DNA of 64,000 nt from Botrytis cinerea B05.10 (GCF_000143535.2 NC_037320.1:1488001-1552000), one strand, 5' to 3'. Positions 1 to 13,596 are shown, counted from the stretch's first letter. The notes: generated from the sequence alone by a model not told the origin. A program made the numbers and translations.

Positions 1-795
1 TTTCGGATAAATTATTAGCAAGGAACGTTGGGTAAATAGGAGGCTGGTGGTTGACTAGAGGAAATGTTGGTCCATTTTGCAAAACTTTATACCAGGCCTT
101 CTATCGAGAAGCAAGGAGAGGCAACGAAGTTATCAAGTATAAAACAACATGAAAAGACACAAATCGACGATCCTCATATTTCCCCTCGATAACGTATGCA
201 TTTGCCGATCAGAATATATGTGGAGAGATAGATATCGTAACCCTCCCCTCCATAGTGCTGCACGAGCTTCAATGCTACCTGAGTACGATGAGGTGGAAAA
301 TCTTGAAGACAACGTATGAATGCGACATATCTTCGTGATCATTTCCTAGGCAGCTTTATTATTAAAGGTTCACATTTCCTTTAGCTAATTTTCCCATCCA
401 AAGCAAAGGATATCTCAATAGGACTCAGCCTCATTCAATCATTTCAGCCTTTGTGTTTCTTCTTAAGGACTAGCGTCATACGCAGCTTCTCGAACTCATG
501 GAACACGAAACAAGTACTCCGTAAACTCTCGTAGGATTCAATTTATTTTCAATTTTGAGACCCATACAACTCTATAAACCATTTCCCCATCAAAGCTCAA
601 GCGAAATAACTCCGACATTCTCTTACGAGTTTCCTGTATTTTGAAACGATTTATGTGTTCGCAAAGAAGCAAAAACAAACATTGAAGAACTCGCGAACTA
701 TTGTCGGCTCTCCACACCAACTTGAACTTCACCCATACATACCCAAACATCGACCCATTCAAACAATCATCAACCAACCCTCGAACAAAGCAATC
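1..795. other. Intergenic, no gene seen
   Basis: No reading frame with coding character was found on either strand. The stretch presumably holds the 5' leader and promoter of the Golgi protein gene at 796. The only open frames are short, lack a recognisable protein and overlap each other. Confidence 0.5.
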
Positions 796-1543
796 ATGAC
801 TATCGCAGAGGAGTTCGCAACGCGCAATTTCAGTATGCATTCCTTCCCTGGAGCTCGTACAACTTTAGCTAATTGCGCTTCTAGGTATTTATGGCCAATG
901 GTAAGAACATGCGACTCTTCCGAGCTCTCCATCGATCCCACTCGAGCCATTGCATCATGAAGCGTTATCAAGTATGCATGTCAAATATTGACGCAGCACA
1001 TGCTCTTCTTCCTCGGATGTGCTGGAAGTCAGATAATGAACATTTGAGGATTGTGGAACAAAGTTTTGAATTGGGTCTGACAGAATGATACAGGACTGGA
1101 GTTGTGTGCATACTTCTATGCTTTGCCCTAGGGATTGCGAACCTCTTCCATGTAAGCTTGCTTATCATCTTTAGTGCGCTATGCCTGTGAGTTTCAACTG
1201 CCCTATCTACTTGCTGTGTCAAAATTGACAGTTTTATTCTAGTGTGAGCTCTTTCCTCATCATCTTCATTGAGATTCCATTACTCCTTCGAATTTGCCCC
1301 ACATCTTCGACCTTCGACACCTTCATGCGCCGATTCACAACTAATTACATGCGCGCTGCTATCTACATGGGTATGGCTATTGTTCAATGGCTCAGCATCA
1401 TTATCGATGCATCAAGTCTCATCGCTGCCGCTGTCCTTCTCACCATCGCAGCGGGTTTCTACGCATTGGCTGGTCTCAAAGGACAAGGATTTGTGGGAAG
1501 CAAAACACTTGGTGGTCAAGGTGTCGCGCAAATGATCCTATAA
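796..1543 (+). CDS. TVP18: Golgi apparatus membrane protein Tvp18
   Basis: Four exons (796-832, 885-900, 1094-1186, 1243-1543) give a 148-residue protein, the usual length for fungal Tvp18. It starts MTIAEEFATRNFSIYGQW, runs through hydrophobic stretches at about residues 18-40 and 42-62, and has two more at about 85-105 and 108-128. The C-terminal part contains the LKGQGFVGSKTLGGQGVAQ tail typical of the family. Every junction is GT-AG and keeps frame; exon 2 is only 16 bases long, so the gene is easily missed. Tvp18 is an integral membrane protein of late-Golgi vesicles in yeast, where it is linked to vesicular trafficking. Its precise biochemical role is not established. No operon-like context; the downstream neighbour is about 1.9 kb away. 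Identification rests on recognising the family sequence, and I am confident of it. Confidence 0.93.
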
Positions 1544-3427
1544 ATTCGGAACGTCGGTAAAGGGAAGATGTGAATGTGAACAAGTGGTTCAAACTTGAGT
1601 GAGAGGGTGAGGCTTGGTTCATGGGAACAGGGGGTGAAGCGCAACTTTGGGGTTGATTTACGAAACAGAAAATGGGAGAGCATGTGGGTTTGGTGCAAGG
1701 CGTCAAGGGTATGGCAGCTCATTGAGCATGGCTGTTTGTTTTGATGTTTATTTGTTTTTTCAGCCCAGAAAATCGGGAGTTTCTTGAGGCTTCAGATTCC
1801 CTCCTCTCTTGCGGGTGTACTTTTATACCTTCCAATTCTGATTTTCAAGACCGAAGCATCTCAGTGTATCTGGGTTGCATCTTGTTCGTATATGTGTTTT
1901 TTTTTTCTTCTTCTCTTTCTCGGGGAGTTAGGTCAAGAGATGATTAGGTATGGAATTCAATGGAAAATGAGTTATGAGGCCTTTCTATGGACTTGCATTG
2001 AATGTTTAGCATAGTGACATGACATGAGCTTGTGGGCGAATGTGAAATCGGTATGACGATATACTAGGTACGCCTTGCGCCGCAGTGTGACGATATACGG
2101 GGCATCAAAATCAGGGATAGGTCACGAGCTATTGCGAGGATCTGAATGACTTATGTCAGGTGGAGGCGATATGCTTGTGATACGTATCGATTTGACATGT
2201 CTAGCCTTCGGAGGATGTTATGTCTATTGAATCTGGGACCGTTGGGAAGAGTTTTAGAGATGGGACCGTGAGGAAGATAACAAAGTGAAGGTCTGGGGAC
2301 AGAACTTCTGGTGGTTCCAAATGAAAGGCTTAGAAGCTCCACGCCTCAAAGGTTTCCGGTAAGCTGGACATACTGTACTTACACAACCCCTCTTATTCTT
2401 CGGAACAACAATTCTCCCATCTTTTTATCTCTGCTCCAATCATATCATCAAATAGAAGCCATGCGCCATTCAAATCGGTTTGTAAATATGAGTACAAATG
2501 GAAAGTTGACGATTGGCTATGGCTGATTAGTGGGGTGTCGAAATCAGTGCGATGGACGATAGATAGGTAGCGTTGTGTCTCACCAAAACCCCACCTATGA
2601 TATACTTCCCGTGTCTGGACTTTGAAGCATCGGTGAAGTGGTAAAGACAACGAGTCTTTCAAGATAAGGATACATATATGCGTCGTGCACCTTTGGAGAG
2701 AATCGTAGATGTATGCTATTGAAGTGAAGTCTGCTTGGAGAAACTACAGTCAAAGTAACGAGGGAATTTTTGGAATGACCCTTTTCTTGAATGCGTATGC
2801 TTTGACTGGTAACGATGACGATTTACTAGCCGTACGAGGGATTGCTTGGGGTAACATATCCTCCCAAAATCCTTGCTTAGCGTTGAAGCCGGACAATATC
2901 AAAGAACGCAAATAAACCAACTTCACGTCGACTTGTAATTCTTGACACTTGACACCCCTCCATTCGAACATACCAGCTTCGATGATTGAACTTTAACTGG
3001 GCATTGTCTTCAATTATTTGCACTTTGGTAGGTTTCCCCATTGCCAACTACCCCTATCGAGTCGTTTATTCGCAGACATCGTACAGAAAGCGTCGAAGCC
3101 ATCATGTCTACTACTGTCTCATCTCAGTTTTAAGTCTACGGCGACGAGTTCGAGTTTCAATTGGCAACATTTGATTGTGCTGTACAGCATGCCACTTGAA
3201 TCCCCCAATACTCCACAAGGAGAGTCTACTTGTTTGCTTTCAGAGCCCATCACAATTCACGATTTGCTTGATGAATTGTCGTTGTTTATTTAATATCATG
3301 ATGGCTGAAGTTTAATCCAGCCAACTTTCACTCTTTTGGATAGCACACAACGGGTCCTAACACAAATAAGAAATCTAGGCCGTTACATTTCCCATCGACT
3401 TCCACAACCTCTATCCATCTAACAAAT
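1544..3427. other. Intergenic, no gene seen
   Basis: About 1.9 kb between TVP18 and AIM21. It contains the TVP18 3' region, T-rich tracts near 1890-1925, and scattered short open frames (for example 2709-2915 on + and 2393-2662 on -). None of these shows a recognisable protein or plausible splice partners. A CT-rich leader precedes the AIM21 start. Confidence 0.5.
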
Positions 3428-6400
3428 ATGTCGACGGCGACCCCCCAAGTACCTCCTAGACCCAACAAGTCCCAGGAGCAGGGAAATGCCTCTTCTGGTG
3501 CTCCCTCTCTTGGTAGCAACATACCACAAATCCCTCCAAGACCTGCCAATAGACGTGCCGATCGTTCGGTCTCCCCTGCTCGTGAGAGCTTCGCGCGATC
3601 TCCTCTCAATGATATGCCCATTCAACAAAATCATGGAAAATCGTCCTTGTACGCCATGAGCAGTGCCAATAGCTCAACAACAGAGCTTGAGGTCCCACAT
3701 CGTCCATCGAGTGTAGCTCTGCCTTCCATCGGTCAAGAGGGCAATGAATATGCGGAGGTTTTTGGAACCTCGGAAGATCTTAGTTCATCGCCAACGCAAA
3801 CAAGGAATGTTGCAAATGATTTAAAGCTTCATGCTCCTAAGCCTTCGCACCCCGAGTCCAGTGCTAAGCACAGGGTCTCTGCGGTCACTCGCACTGATTC
3901 TAGTCAAGCTGCTGCATATGGCATAGGCAAAGCTGGAAATGACAAAGATAGTAGTTCTCGATCTTTGAAAAACAAATCAAGCTTTGCTAGCAATGCTTCC
4001 GCCATCGAGCGTCCCCCATCGAGTACTGGTCATGAGGATGAGCATGGCATTCCTGAGATTGGTCAACAAGTCCCAATGTATCCAAATGCAGGGGACGTTC
4101 AAGCACCATCTCCATCCCCATACTCAACTCCTTATGCTCCTGGTATTGGTTTCCACAACGATGGATCAAAGCGTCATCATGAGCGTAAAATAAGTGGCCG
4201 TGGAGCAGACATTCCACCAGGAAGTTATGGTCTTCACGGGCATGGCATTATTCCACACGATCGCTTTGAAAAGGCTTATTATGAAAAGCATCCCGAGGTA
4301 AGTTTAAAAGTGAATTCTGTTTGATTGCATGAAGTCCAGTTGTATGAACCAATTAAAATTACATAAGTGCCTTATATTACTTAAGTGACAGTGTATCATC
4401 AAATGATACATGATATTTTAAGTTACAATCTAACCATATTCTACAGCTTTACAAGAAAGAAACTGCTTCTTATCACGGACCTCTCGGCGAAGGTAGAGCA
4501 GAATGGGCTATGAGCAGTGACGACTTGAACAGAATTGTTAGAGACACTGCTAGCAGAGGTGCTGGTCTTGGTAAGGTTTACGAATGCGCTATCCCCATAT
4601 GATTCTAATCATGAATAGGCACATCTCCAGCAGTGATGAGTACTCCTACCGAACAAATAGGGTTTCAAGCTTCTGAAGAATATGCATCTCGCATGTCCTC
4701 TCCTCGCCCACAATCCAGTGGACAACAATCTACTGGCTACAACGTTGCGCATTCTAATGCATCTCAAACGCATGTTGATTCACCCCTGAAGAAAGAAAGC
4801 TCTCCTCTTGACGGTTCAAAAGACGAGTTTGAGGGTGCCTTGTCAAAAAGTCTTGATAATCAGTCTGAACGTGCTTACGAGAGTGAAGCGGATCCTGAAG
4901 ATACTATTCACGTCGATACCCCTAGTCGTCGTTCTAGTAGAATAATCGATCCGGCGAATGAATCAAGGCCATATTCAGCGGCTGGCAGGGATGACGATGA
5001 GCTTCGTGAAGAACATGGATATAGCGCTCCTATTCTTGCTTCTGACGAAGTTTCAAAGGAAACTTTTGGATACGAGCTACAGCCTGCTGTTTCTCCATCA
5101 TTTGAACGCAGAAACATCTATGATGACATAGGATATGGCAGCACGCCTGGAAGCAAACAAACTAGCCGACCTGGAAGCATACATACACCAGCAGTGCGAG
5201 CAACTGAGTCAGCGCCATTAGAAGAGGTCCATGAATATGAGCCATTATTCCCAGAAGATGAAAAATTAGGTGCTGAGGAAAAGCCTGAGACTGCGGCTGA
5301 TCGTTTGAAACGCCCGGAGATCCAAAAACGTAAATTCCCAAGTCAAGACGTGTGGGAAGACACGCCCAATAGCTTGCAATACACTGCAACAGTGTCAACG
5401 CCTCAACTTCCAGATCCGGATGAAGATCATGAAGATGCTCATAAAAGATCAAAAGAGACCCCCGAGCAAGAATTTGCCCGACGACAAGAGGAATTGGCCG
5501 AGAGAGAAAATGCAAGCACAGATAGTTTCTTGCACCCCCAAAAGAAAGTGTGGTCTCATAAACCACACCTTGCTGCAGAAACCCGATCAAAGAATCTTCA
5601 GCAGCGCTTCCCAAGTAGAGATGTGTGGGAAGATACTCCAGACAGTCTTCAATTGCAGACGACTGTTTCAACGCCCCAGACCCCAGAAGTAGATACCATT
5701 ATGAGTCCATTGGATGAAAGACCCACTACTGGTGCTGTCGTGTTTCATCAAGAGAAGGCAGCAGCTGGCTTTGGACTCGCGCAAGATGAAGGTCGCGCTA
5801 CGACTGGCATCCCAATGACCAAACCAAGCATTCCTGCTCGGCCCGCTAGATCAAACTCGCCTGATAAAGCTCAGCCAGTCATTCCTGATCGCCCCGCACA
5901 AAAGTCGAAGCAAGATGAAGCGGCTCCTCCTCTGCCATTGAAGTCCAAGCCACAAATTCCAGCTCGTCCAGCAAAACCTTCTACACGCGAATCGTCCGAG
6001 AACATTCCATTAACAACCGTCCCTTCGAATTCCTCCACTAAATCGATAGGATCTGATAATGGCTCTGCTGCCACTGTAAAGGCAAAGCCGCCTGTCCCTT
6101 CCAGACCGGTTGGTGGCAAAATTGCTGCTCTGCAGGGTGGTTTCCTCGCAGATCTTAATTCACGTTTAAAACTCGGACCACAAGCTCCGAAGAAAGAGGA
6201 GCCTAAGCCAGAGGAGAAGGTTGAGGAGAAAGAAAAGGTTCCTCTATCAGATGCGAGAAAGGGTAGAGCCAGAGGTCCTGCCCGCAGAGCACCTGCTAAA
6301 AGTCCTGCCCCTGTCTCTGCAGCCTCTAAGGAATCTTCTGCTATCGCCTTGGCAAGCTCAGTGCCCTCTACAGTGTGGTATATTGATTCCGAAGAGGTCT

Positions 6401-6753
6401 TACACGTAGAATCCAAGGCAGACCCCAAACTAGAGGAAGCCGCCACATCCGCCACAAAAGCAACTGAATCTTTAACTCCAACTCTTGCAACAAACACTGC
6501 TGGAGAGAGTCTCCATGGTGCTACGGAAATCGCGGCTGGTGCTGAGAAGAGTGCCTCCCCTCCTTCGGCTGAAAAGGATATCCAATCAGAACAAAGAGAG
6601 GAGATCCAAAAGGAAGAAGTCATTGCTGATGCTCATGTCAATGATATCGAACCGGAGAAATTAACTGATCTGCCTCCTGTTAAGGATGATGTTGCGGAGA
6701 ACATACCGGAATCGGAAGCGCAAGCTGAATCTGAAACTGTGGTTGAGAATTAA
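3428..6753 (+). CDS. AIM21: Altered inheritance of mitochondria protein 21 (Aim21) homologue
   Basis: Three exons (3428-4297, 4447-4570, 4619-6753) encode about 1042 residues of low-complexity, Pro/Ser/Glu/Lys-rich, probably disordered protein. The N-terminus carries PPRP motifs (PQVPPRPNK, PQIPPRPANR). The C-terminal third has a series of IPARPA/IPDRPAQ/VPSRP motifs that resemble SH3-domain ligands, followed by IAALQGGFLADLNSRLKL and the basic stretch RKGRARGPARRAPAKS at about residue 877. The last resembles the capping-protein-interaction motif of yeast Aim21/Bsp1. Yeast Aim21 forms a complex with Tda2 and restrains actin assembly at cortical patches. An internal duplication (FPSxDVWEDTPxSLQ) lies at about residues 568 and 660. 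The first ATG with an uninterrupted frame was taken as start. Family assignment is by motif layout, since these proteins diverge fast outside the motifs. Confidence 0.82.
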
Positions 6754-9230
6754 GATGGTGTAGATGAAGAGAATATGGGTTGCAGGGTATACGTGGTGTG
6801 CTAGGCAGTTGGGTTATCGGCGAGCTATAAGTCATGATATGCAATGAGAGTACTATTGAGAGATAGAAATCTAGTACTCCACTACCTTACCGCGTATTTA
6901 TGTCTAGTGATAGTGTAATTGGTTCTTAGTGTGAAAAGTCTGGTTAGTAAATGGTGTGAAGAATAAAGTTGTCAGGTGCTTTGCGAACATAGTAGTTATG
7001 GTATTGTTCGAACCATGGCATGGAGCTTGGGCGATTTTTCGAATAGGTAACTCATGACGAAGCTTAGGAGACGTACGAAGAGGACCATAAATAATAGTAT
7101 GACAAAAAGAAGTTGAACAGGATGACAAGAAGGCGGAAGTTCTTGTAAATAGTGGTGAGGAGGGCGGTCGGTGGGAAATGGATCGGAGTGGGAATTGTAT
7201 ATTGTGGGATGAGATCTATGGATGAGATGTCAGATGTGTGAGTAGTAAGAAGGATTGGCTGGCTGGCTGTGGCTGGATTTTTGGATTGGTTTTGGAGGTG
7301 TGGGGGGTGTGGGGGATGGGTGGGTGGTGATGGGTGAGTTGTAATGGGTAGGGGAATACTGCTAATATATTTTACTCTATGATAGATCGTAGACGGAATG
7401 GGAAATTGTTTAGATGGATATCACACTATTCATATTGCAATTTGCCACAGGTGATAGATATGTAACAAAATGGTACGTTTTGCACGCGTATTTATGGAAT
7501 ATGGTACCAGGTGGCTTATGGATGGAAAATAGAAAGAGGTATGGAAGTATGAAAGTACTATTTACTTAATAGCGCTTTTTGTATATGATTACCGGATAGG
7601 ATAAAGGTCGTAATATCATGAATCTCGAATTTATATTTGAAGTTGGAACGCTAAGAATGCGAAGATCGGAGTGGTTTGGTGTGTATCTTTGAGAGGTGAT
7701 TTTTGTATCAAGACACGTGGTTATAACTCATGCGAGAGGTGTATATATATGAAGTACTCTCGAGTCCGTGTTTTTGTATCAATTAACTTCACAGAGTCTC
7801 GCAACAATGAGCCAGCCATATGTAGGTGGGGTATTTCCTGATGATGTGACAGCTTGGAATGATTTGTCCCATCAATACGTTGTGAGATAGAAGTCGTGGC
7901 AAGTGTAAGTAGTTGGAATACACATACAGGGTAATAGGTCAACGAGTTATATATCTAAAGAATATCAATCCATCCTAATACCTTCTTTAGAGTTATGTTT
8001 CTGGTAAAGTCGTAGCTTTGTTAGTAAGTCGATCTTCTCCACATCTATCCATCTATGCGAATGATTATTGGAATCATGTGGGTCAATACCTTGATTTGGA
8101 CTTGAGATTGGCTTGGTGCTTGTATATTTGAACTCTAGAAAATTCATGTGTTGGTTTTAAGTTGTTGGAGCTCTTTACTTGGATATTTCACTTGGGTATG
8201 TATTCGATGCTTCTAATCCGATCTGCCATGTAAACTTTTGAAGCTTGTGGAAATAAACATTACAACTAGGTAATGCCATTGTAAAGATTGTAGTTATCGA
8301 TATTTAGTCGACTTTGTTCTTCCTACATAGAAATTAACATGGCCCAATGCGAATGTGGTAGTTAAAGAAATCCAAAAATGACTTTCTTAGCGATAATATC
8401 ATACTCTTAAGACATCGAATTGGTTAAAGACAGGAAATTACGGCGCCAATATAGTTCAATTTCAAGTCGTATCATGATCAACCAATGATCTATTGATTAC
8501 AATCGGAGACTTTTTCAATAGGGCTAATGTTAATAATGCTGACTTGAGTTTTTGACTTCTAGGTTTTTAGCGAGTTTGATAGCTCGCTAGTTTTAGCCCC
8601 TTTTAAGCTTTCCGATGCCAAAAGTACGATGACCGTTTTGTACTCCCCAGTTTTGAATGAGATTCTTTAGAGGAAGTCGGCATGCGATATGATGCATTAA
8701 TTTACCCTATGAGTTAACTTTGTGATGTTTAACATGTGGGTATGTGGATTTTGGTGATGTGAAACTGGTGCTATGTATTTTTATATATATATTTTGGACA
8801 TGACAATCGATGACAGGTCGATCATCACGATAGGCAAGAACAAGCTCGTCAGCTAGCGGGTATTTTTTCCGAAGAAATTCTTGACAGGTGTGAAGGTTTC
8901 ATAGACTGGGCAGAATTGGCGACTTGGTGTGAGTTAGTTAAATTTAGTTGCATTTAGGGTGAACTAGTCCTCTTCCAAGTCAACTTCTGTAGCTATGTAG
9001 GCACGTCATTTATTTTACCAGTCTATATAAGTATAGTATTTGCCCCATTTTCGTAAATCTGAGAATAAAATACGATTACTTAGGAAAATCTATCACATTG
9101 CTCTCTCGCTTTACTTCATTCTGCAAGATCCTCTTGCAGTTTTCTTTATCCCCTCTCTTCTCAGGAAAAGTCTTGTGGTATGCTATAATTCTTGTTGTGC
9201 AGACAAGTAAATGATTCACAGCTAATTTCC
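6754..9230. other. Intergenic, no clear gene
   Basis: About 2.5 kb of AT-rich DNA after AIM21. It includes a G-rich tract on the plus strand at about 7283-7330 with several GGG runs, which could fold as a G-quadruplex. A stop-free stretch at about 8815-8945 on the plus strand is weakly protein-like but has no convincing start, splice partners or known relative. The final 200 bases are presumably the trehalase leader. Confidence 0.5.
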
Positions 9231-12200
9231 ATGTTCAGATCGATCGATCACTTCGACATGATTATAGGTGTGTCTCTACTGCTGCCCTTGGCAGTAGTTT
9301 TACTTCTCCCTGCGATCGCTCTAGGTGCCGACTATGGCGAAGAGGTCAATCCCGCTTCCCAATTCAAAACGAAGACAATCCCAGATGGCACGATGCCTCC
9401 GTTGCAGAATTTTGGGGTACTCGCAGAAAACCGTTTGAGTTCTTGGGATGATGAGAATCTTACGCTCACTACTAATGTTTTAATACCTGGAAACTTTCTG
9501 GCAAGGAAGCACTTATCAAATGGGTATGTTTTCCTAGTCATCAAATCTTTGGGACTATCAACAGTCTGGAAGGCAGTTTGAGAATGAGGAGCTATATAAT
9601 TCAGATATACTTAGAACGTTTAGATGGTTTGGATTGTTGATATCTTGAATATTCAATTGCTCTTGAAGATTATGCCTTAGTCTCTTCTGATATTCTGGAC
9701 CATTGGTCATTCCAAAATTGTTTATCATCTTCAACACAGTACTAGTATTAACAAAGGTATATGCTAATATTCTCGTCTTAGATACATTGGCCTTGCTGAG
9801 GCTTCGCTTGGTCCATTTTTCGAAAGAGACTTCAATCAAACACATCGAGATGGAAAGCAGCCAACGGAACCATGGCCGGAATTCAATCCTCGTCAGAGTT
9901 TCGCAGGCATCATTGGATTTTTCGACCGACAACACAATACGACGGAAACAAATTATCCAGAACTTCTCGATCGAGGTGATGAGAGTGTTATTTCTGGTAT
10001 ACCTCACTTCACTGATATATATGTCACCGCTGGTGATCAGGTGCTCAATGCTACTGTGAACTTGGCTACCATCAGCAATTACAGCAGTTCGCTGAACTTG
10101 ATGAATGCAACGGCAAGTTGGAGTTACACATGGACTCCAATTTTGAATGGCAGTTCAAGCTTTGAGATCGAGTATGTGGCATTTATTAGTGCAGCCAGAG
10201 TCAACGTCGCTGCTGTTCAATTGACTGTCACGCCATTGAACAACGCAACAAAACACATCACTATAACTGATATCCTGGATGGTAGAAGTGCTGTTAGGTC
10301 ATTTTTGGGACAGAAGGGCCATGATGATGCTGCGTCTATTTATGTATCGAATCACCCAAATGGCCTTCAAGATGTTTCGGCATGGACATACTCCACGGCA
10401 AAATTATTAAACGGTAGCTTGAGCTCCGACTCACAGAGGTCTATCGTATCTCCTAACAATAATTCTATGACTATTGGACAAAAATGGAATCTTGAGATAC
10501 CACATGGACATTCAATCACCTTTCAGAAATTCGTTGGTATTGCCTCGACGGACAAATTCCCCAATGCACAAATGACAGCAGCTCAGGCATCTGATAATGC
10601 AACAAGAGATGGATGGGATGTGCTTCATACGGAGCACACTGCAATCTGGAATCAACGTATGCAAAACAAAATCGTCGATTACAGGAATCCTGCCACCGGT
10701 CGTCTACCCGAGAACGATACTACGGCCGAGGTTGATCAAATCAATGCTGCTGTTAGTCGATACATGATCCTTCAAACACTCCTTCAAGAAGGTGATAATG
10801 ATCTAAATGACAACGGCATCAGTGTTGGGGGAATTACTGCTGATCCATACGCTGGTATGACTTTCTGGGATATGGATATCTGGATGTTCCCTGGTATAGC
10901 TCTGACTGATCCTGATTATGCTCTTCAAATGATCAAATACCGTGTCAAGATGTATGCTCAGGCCAAAGCAAACGCTCAAGAAGATTACGTGCAGGAAAAG
11001 TACAAGTTCGATGATGATTCAATCTTGTACTCTTGGACTTCGGGCAGATATGGCAATGCTACTGGAACGGGTCCCGCATTAGATTACGAGTATCATATCA
11101 ATACCGACGTGGAAAAGATGATGTTGGACTACAGAAGAATTACTCGCAATGAGGAATACTTCAGAGAAGAATTATGACCAGTAGTCGAGAGTGTAGGGCA
11201 TACTATTGAGGGGATACTTCAAAAAGATGCTCAGGGAAAATGGAATATCTGGAATATGACTGACCCTGACGAATGGACTAACCATGTCAAAAATGGTGCT
11301 TTCACTCAAGCATCATTTTTCCAAATCATGAACTCCATAATTTCCATTAAAAAGGAATATAATGAAATAATTCCACCTAATTGGCTCGACATAGCCGAGA
11401 ACATTACTATTCCTGTTTCTTCCTCTGGCATTACTCTCGAATACGAAGATATGCCCTCCAACATAACCGTCAAGCAAGCTGATGTAACGTTGATGCTCCA
11501 CCCTCTTTCTCTTCCAGAGTCATCGAAGCCTATAAACTATACGCTCGAAAGAAAACAAGCCGACCTTCAGTATTACACACAAAAGCAATCACTCCATGGT
11601 CCAGCCATGACATTTGCCATTAATACCATCGCTACACTAAGATACGGACGTTCCGGTTGCTCAGCCTCTACCTACAACAAGATGGGTGTATTTTCCAATC
11701 TTCGCGCACCATGGTTCCTGATGAGTGAACAAGCTAACGATGACACTAACGCAAATGGAGGATACCCACCCGCATTTCCATTTTTGACCGGTCATGGCGG
11801 TACGATGCAAATCGCTTTCTACGGATATCTAGGTCTGGATTCTTCGCAAGACGTTCTCACTATCCAACCAACTCTTCCTCCGCCAAAACAATATCTCAAC
11901 CTTCATGAGTTCAATTGGGGAGGATATACATTCAGTGCTAGTATGAATAACACTCATACTAACATTACATTTACTGGAGTCTCGCCTTCTTCCTCCAACC
12001 CCCAGAACTCAACTTCTGTTCCTATAGTTCAAAATCTTCCTGCATCTCGTCATCCACAGGTCAACTTCATGCTGTCTCTCAACCAGACTCTTACGTTGGA
12101 AAATGACATGTATTGGCAAGATCTCACCACACCCAATAACCTAATTCAATGTCTTCCTATCATCGGATCTGATCCAACCGAGCTAAATCGCTGGCCAGAG

Positions 12201-12707
12201 AGTGTCAATGACGGGGACGTAGGAACAAGTTGGCAGCCCGAGAATACTCATGCGTCTTCTATCTCTATCAATACTACGTCTGTAGCAGGTGAAAGAGTGA
12301 AGAAAATTAATGTAGTATGGGGGCAACGAATTCCGACCAGCGCTTTTGTTATTATATTTAACTCCACCAATGCGTCAGAAGGAGAAGGAGAAGAGTTCCT
12401 CCTTTCTCTTCCTGATATGGATACTCCAGATGTGGCAAATATCATCATAGCCAGAGATTTCGATGCGCTAGCAGATGCTATGTCTTCCGATAATTCTCCA
12501 GAAGGCGATGGTGAAAAGTACTCTGGGGACGATGTAAGACTCGAAGAAGGTTACAAAACGACTTATGTGCTACCTGATGATAGATTAGTATATATGGGAG
12601 ATACAGCTGTGCTTCAGATTGCTGGATGTGTAGGCACTAGCTGTGGAGTTTTTGGAGATGAGGCAGGGGCTACGGTAGAAGAGTGGGAAATAATTGGTGA
12701 GGCTTAG
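9231..12707 (+). pseudogene. ATH1: Acid trehalase (GH65), interrupted by one in-frame TGA
   Basis: Exon 1 (9231-9523) encodes a hydrophobic signal segment (LLLPLAVVLLLPAIALG) followed by the mature start ADYGEEVNPASQ. An intron 9524-9781 has an ATGCTAAT branch site. Exon 2 runs from 9782 to 12707. The protein matches secreted/vacuolar acid trehalase, which hydrolyses trehalose to two glucose. It shows the GH65 core with FWDMDIWMFPGIAL and the EYHIN segment expected to hold the general-acid glutamate, many N-glycosylation sequons, and a C-terminal beta-rich region. Total length, about 1070 codons, is normal. However TGA at 11175-11177 replaces the Trp expected in EELWPVVESVG, with the same frame open for 177 codons or more on both sides and no splice explanation. 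Without read-through only about 562 residues, lacking much of the catalytic barrel, would be made. It could be a true nonsense allele, a read-through site or a base-call error. ATG 9258 is an alternative start. Confidence 0.85.
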
Positions 12708-13596
12708 AGTGAGGGTGTGGTTTTGGAATTGGGCTTGGAGGGGAGTTCGGCGTTCACTGCAAATTAGGCCACGCTTCTAGAGCAGTGGGATATTCAATGT
12801 TCGACGTCTAATATTTGGTGTTGATTATTTTCTTAATAGACGGCATTTAACAACAGCGGACTGATATAATCATATCTCTTGATTCTGTTATTTTCAAGTA
12901 CTAGATTATGTATCTCGTCCTGCTCTAATTCTAGTGGCAAGTGAATTTACTTCTGGTCATTGCATACAAGTGAAGCCAACCCCTTTACTACAAGTCTCAT
13001 CATATTTGGAACTGGTTCTTTACATCCAATAGGTTCTGTCAACATATCTTTCATTCACAGTCAGTTAAACAGGAAACCATCAATAGCTTAGCGCCCTTTA
13101 AGACATTCGTGAAAATGTGACAGAGAGCTCAAATTTGGCATTGAAGATCGTAAATTGCAAAGTTTTATGGTTAATAGACTTTCTAGGTCTGATTCTCACA
13201 ATCTTCAATTGTTTTAGTAATTCACAAAAACAATCATAATTCCAAATTTCATTCCAAAGTCATCAACTTCTCTCCCAATCCATTCATCGACTTCCAACCA
13301 AACATGCAAATACTATGTGCACACGCTTATTGTATGATTAGTATTTTAGTTCTGATCATCAGACACATTGATTTTTCGCAATCCGGTTCTGAACCTTGGA
13401 TGGCCCCTTTCTTCCATGTGGGCAGCCGACGAAACGTAATTTTTAGTGTATCTTGTTGGTTGGATGCGAGCTACACAACACAATCTACTTGTAGAGACTG
13501 GCTAAATAACAAACATCAAATCATAAAATATTTTCCTCGGTGATGAGTTGACATACGTTACCTACTGTAGAATCTAAACGCAGTATAGTTTCAGCT
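12708..13596. other. Intergenic, no gene seen
   Basis: Trehalase 3' region and AT-rich spacer. A short open frame at 13304-13543 (+) has no recognisable product and is not supported by splice partners. Confidence 0.5.

Noticed and set aside
8815..8945. Stop-free stretch reading HHDRQEQARQLAGIFSEE
   Set aside because: Protein-like over about 40 codons, but no start, splice partner or recognisable family was found.
11130..11260. Intron removing the trehalase stop
   Set aside because: No suitable donor lies upstream of the TGA without deleting conserved residues, and the sequence across the stop reads as continuous protein.
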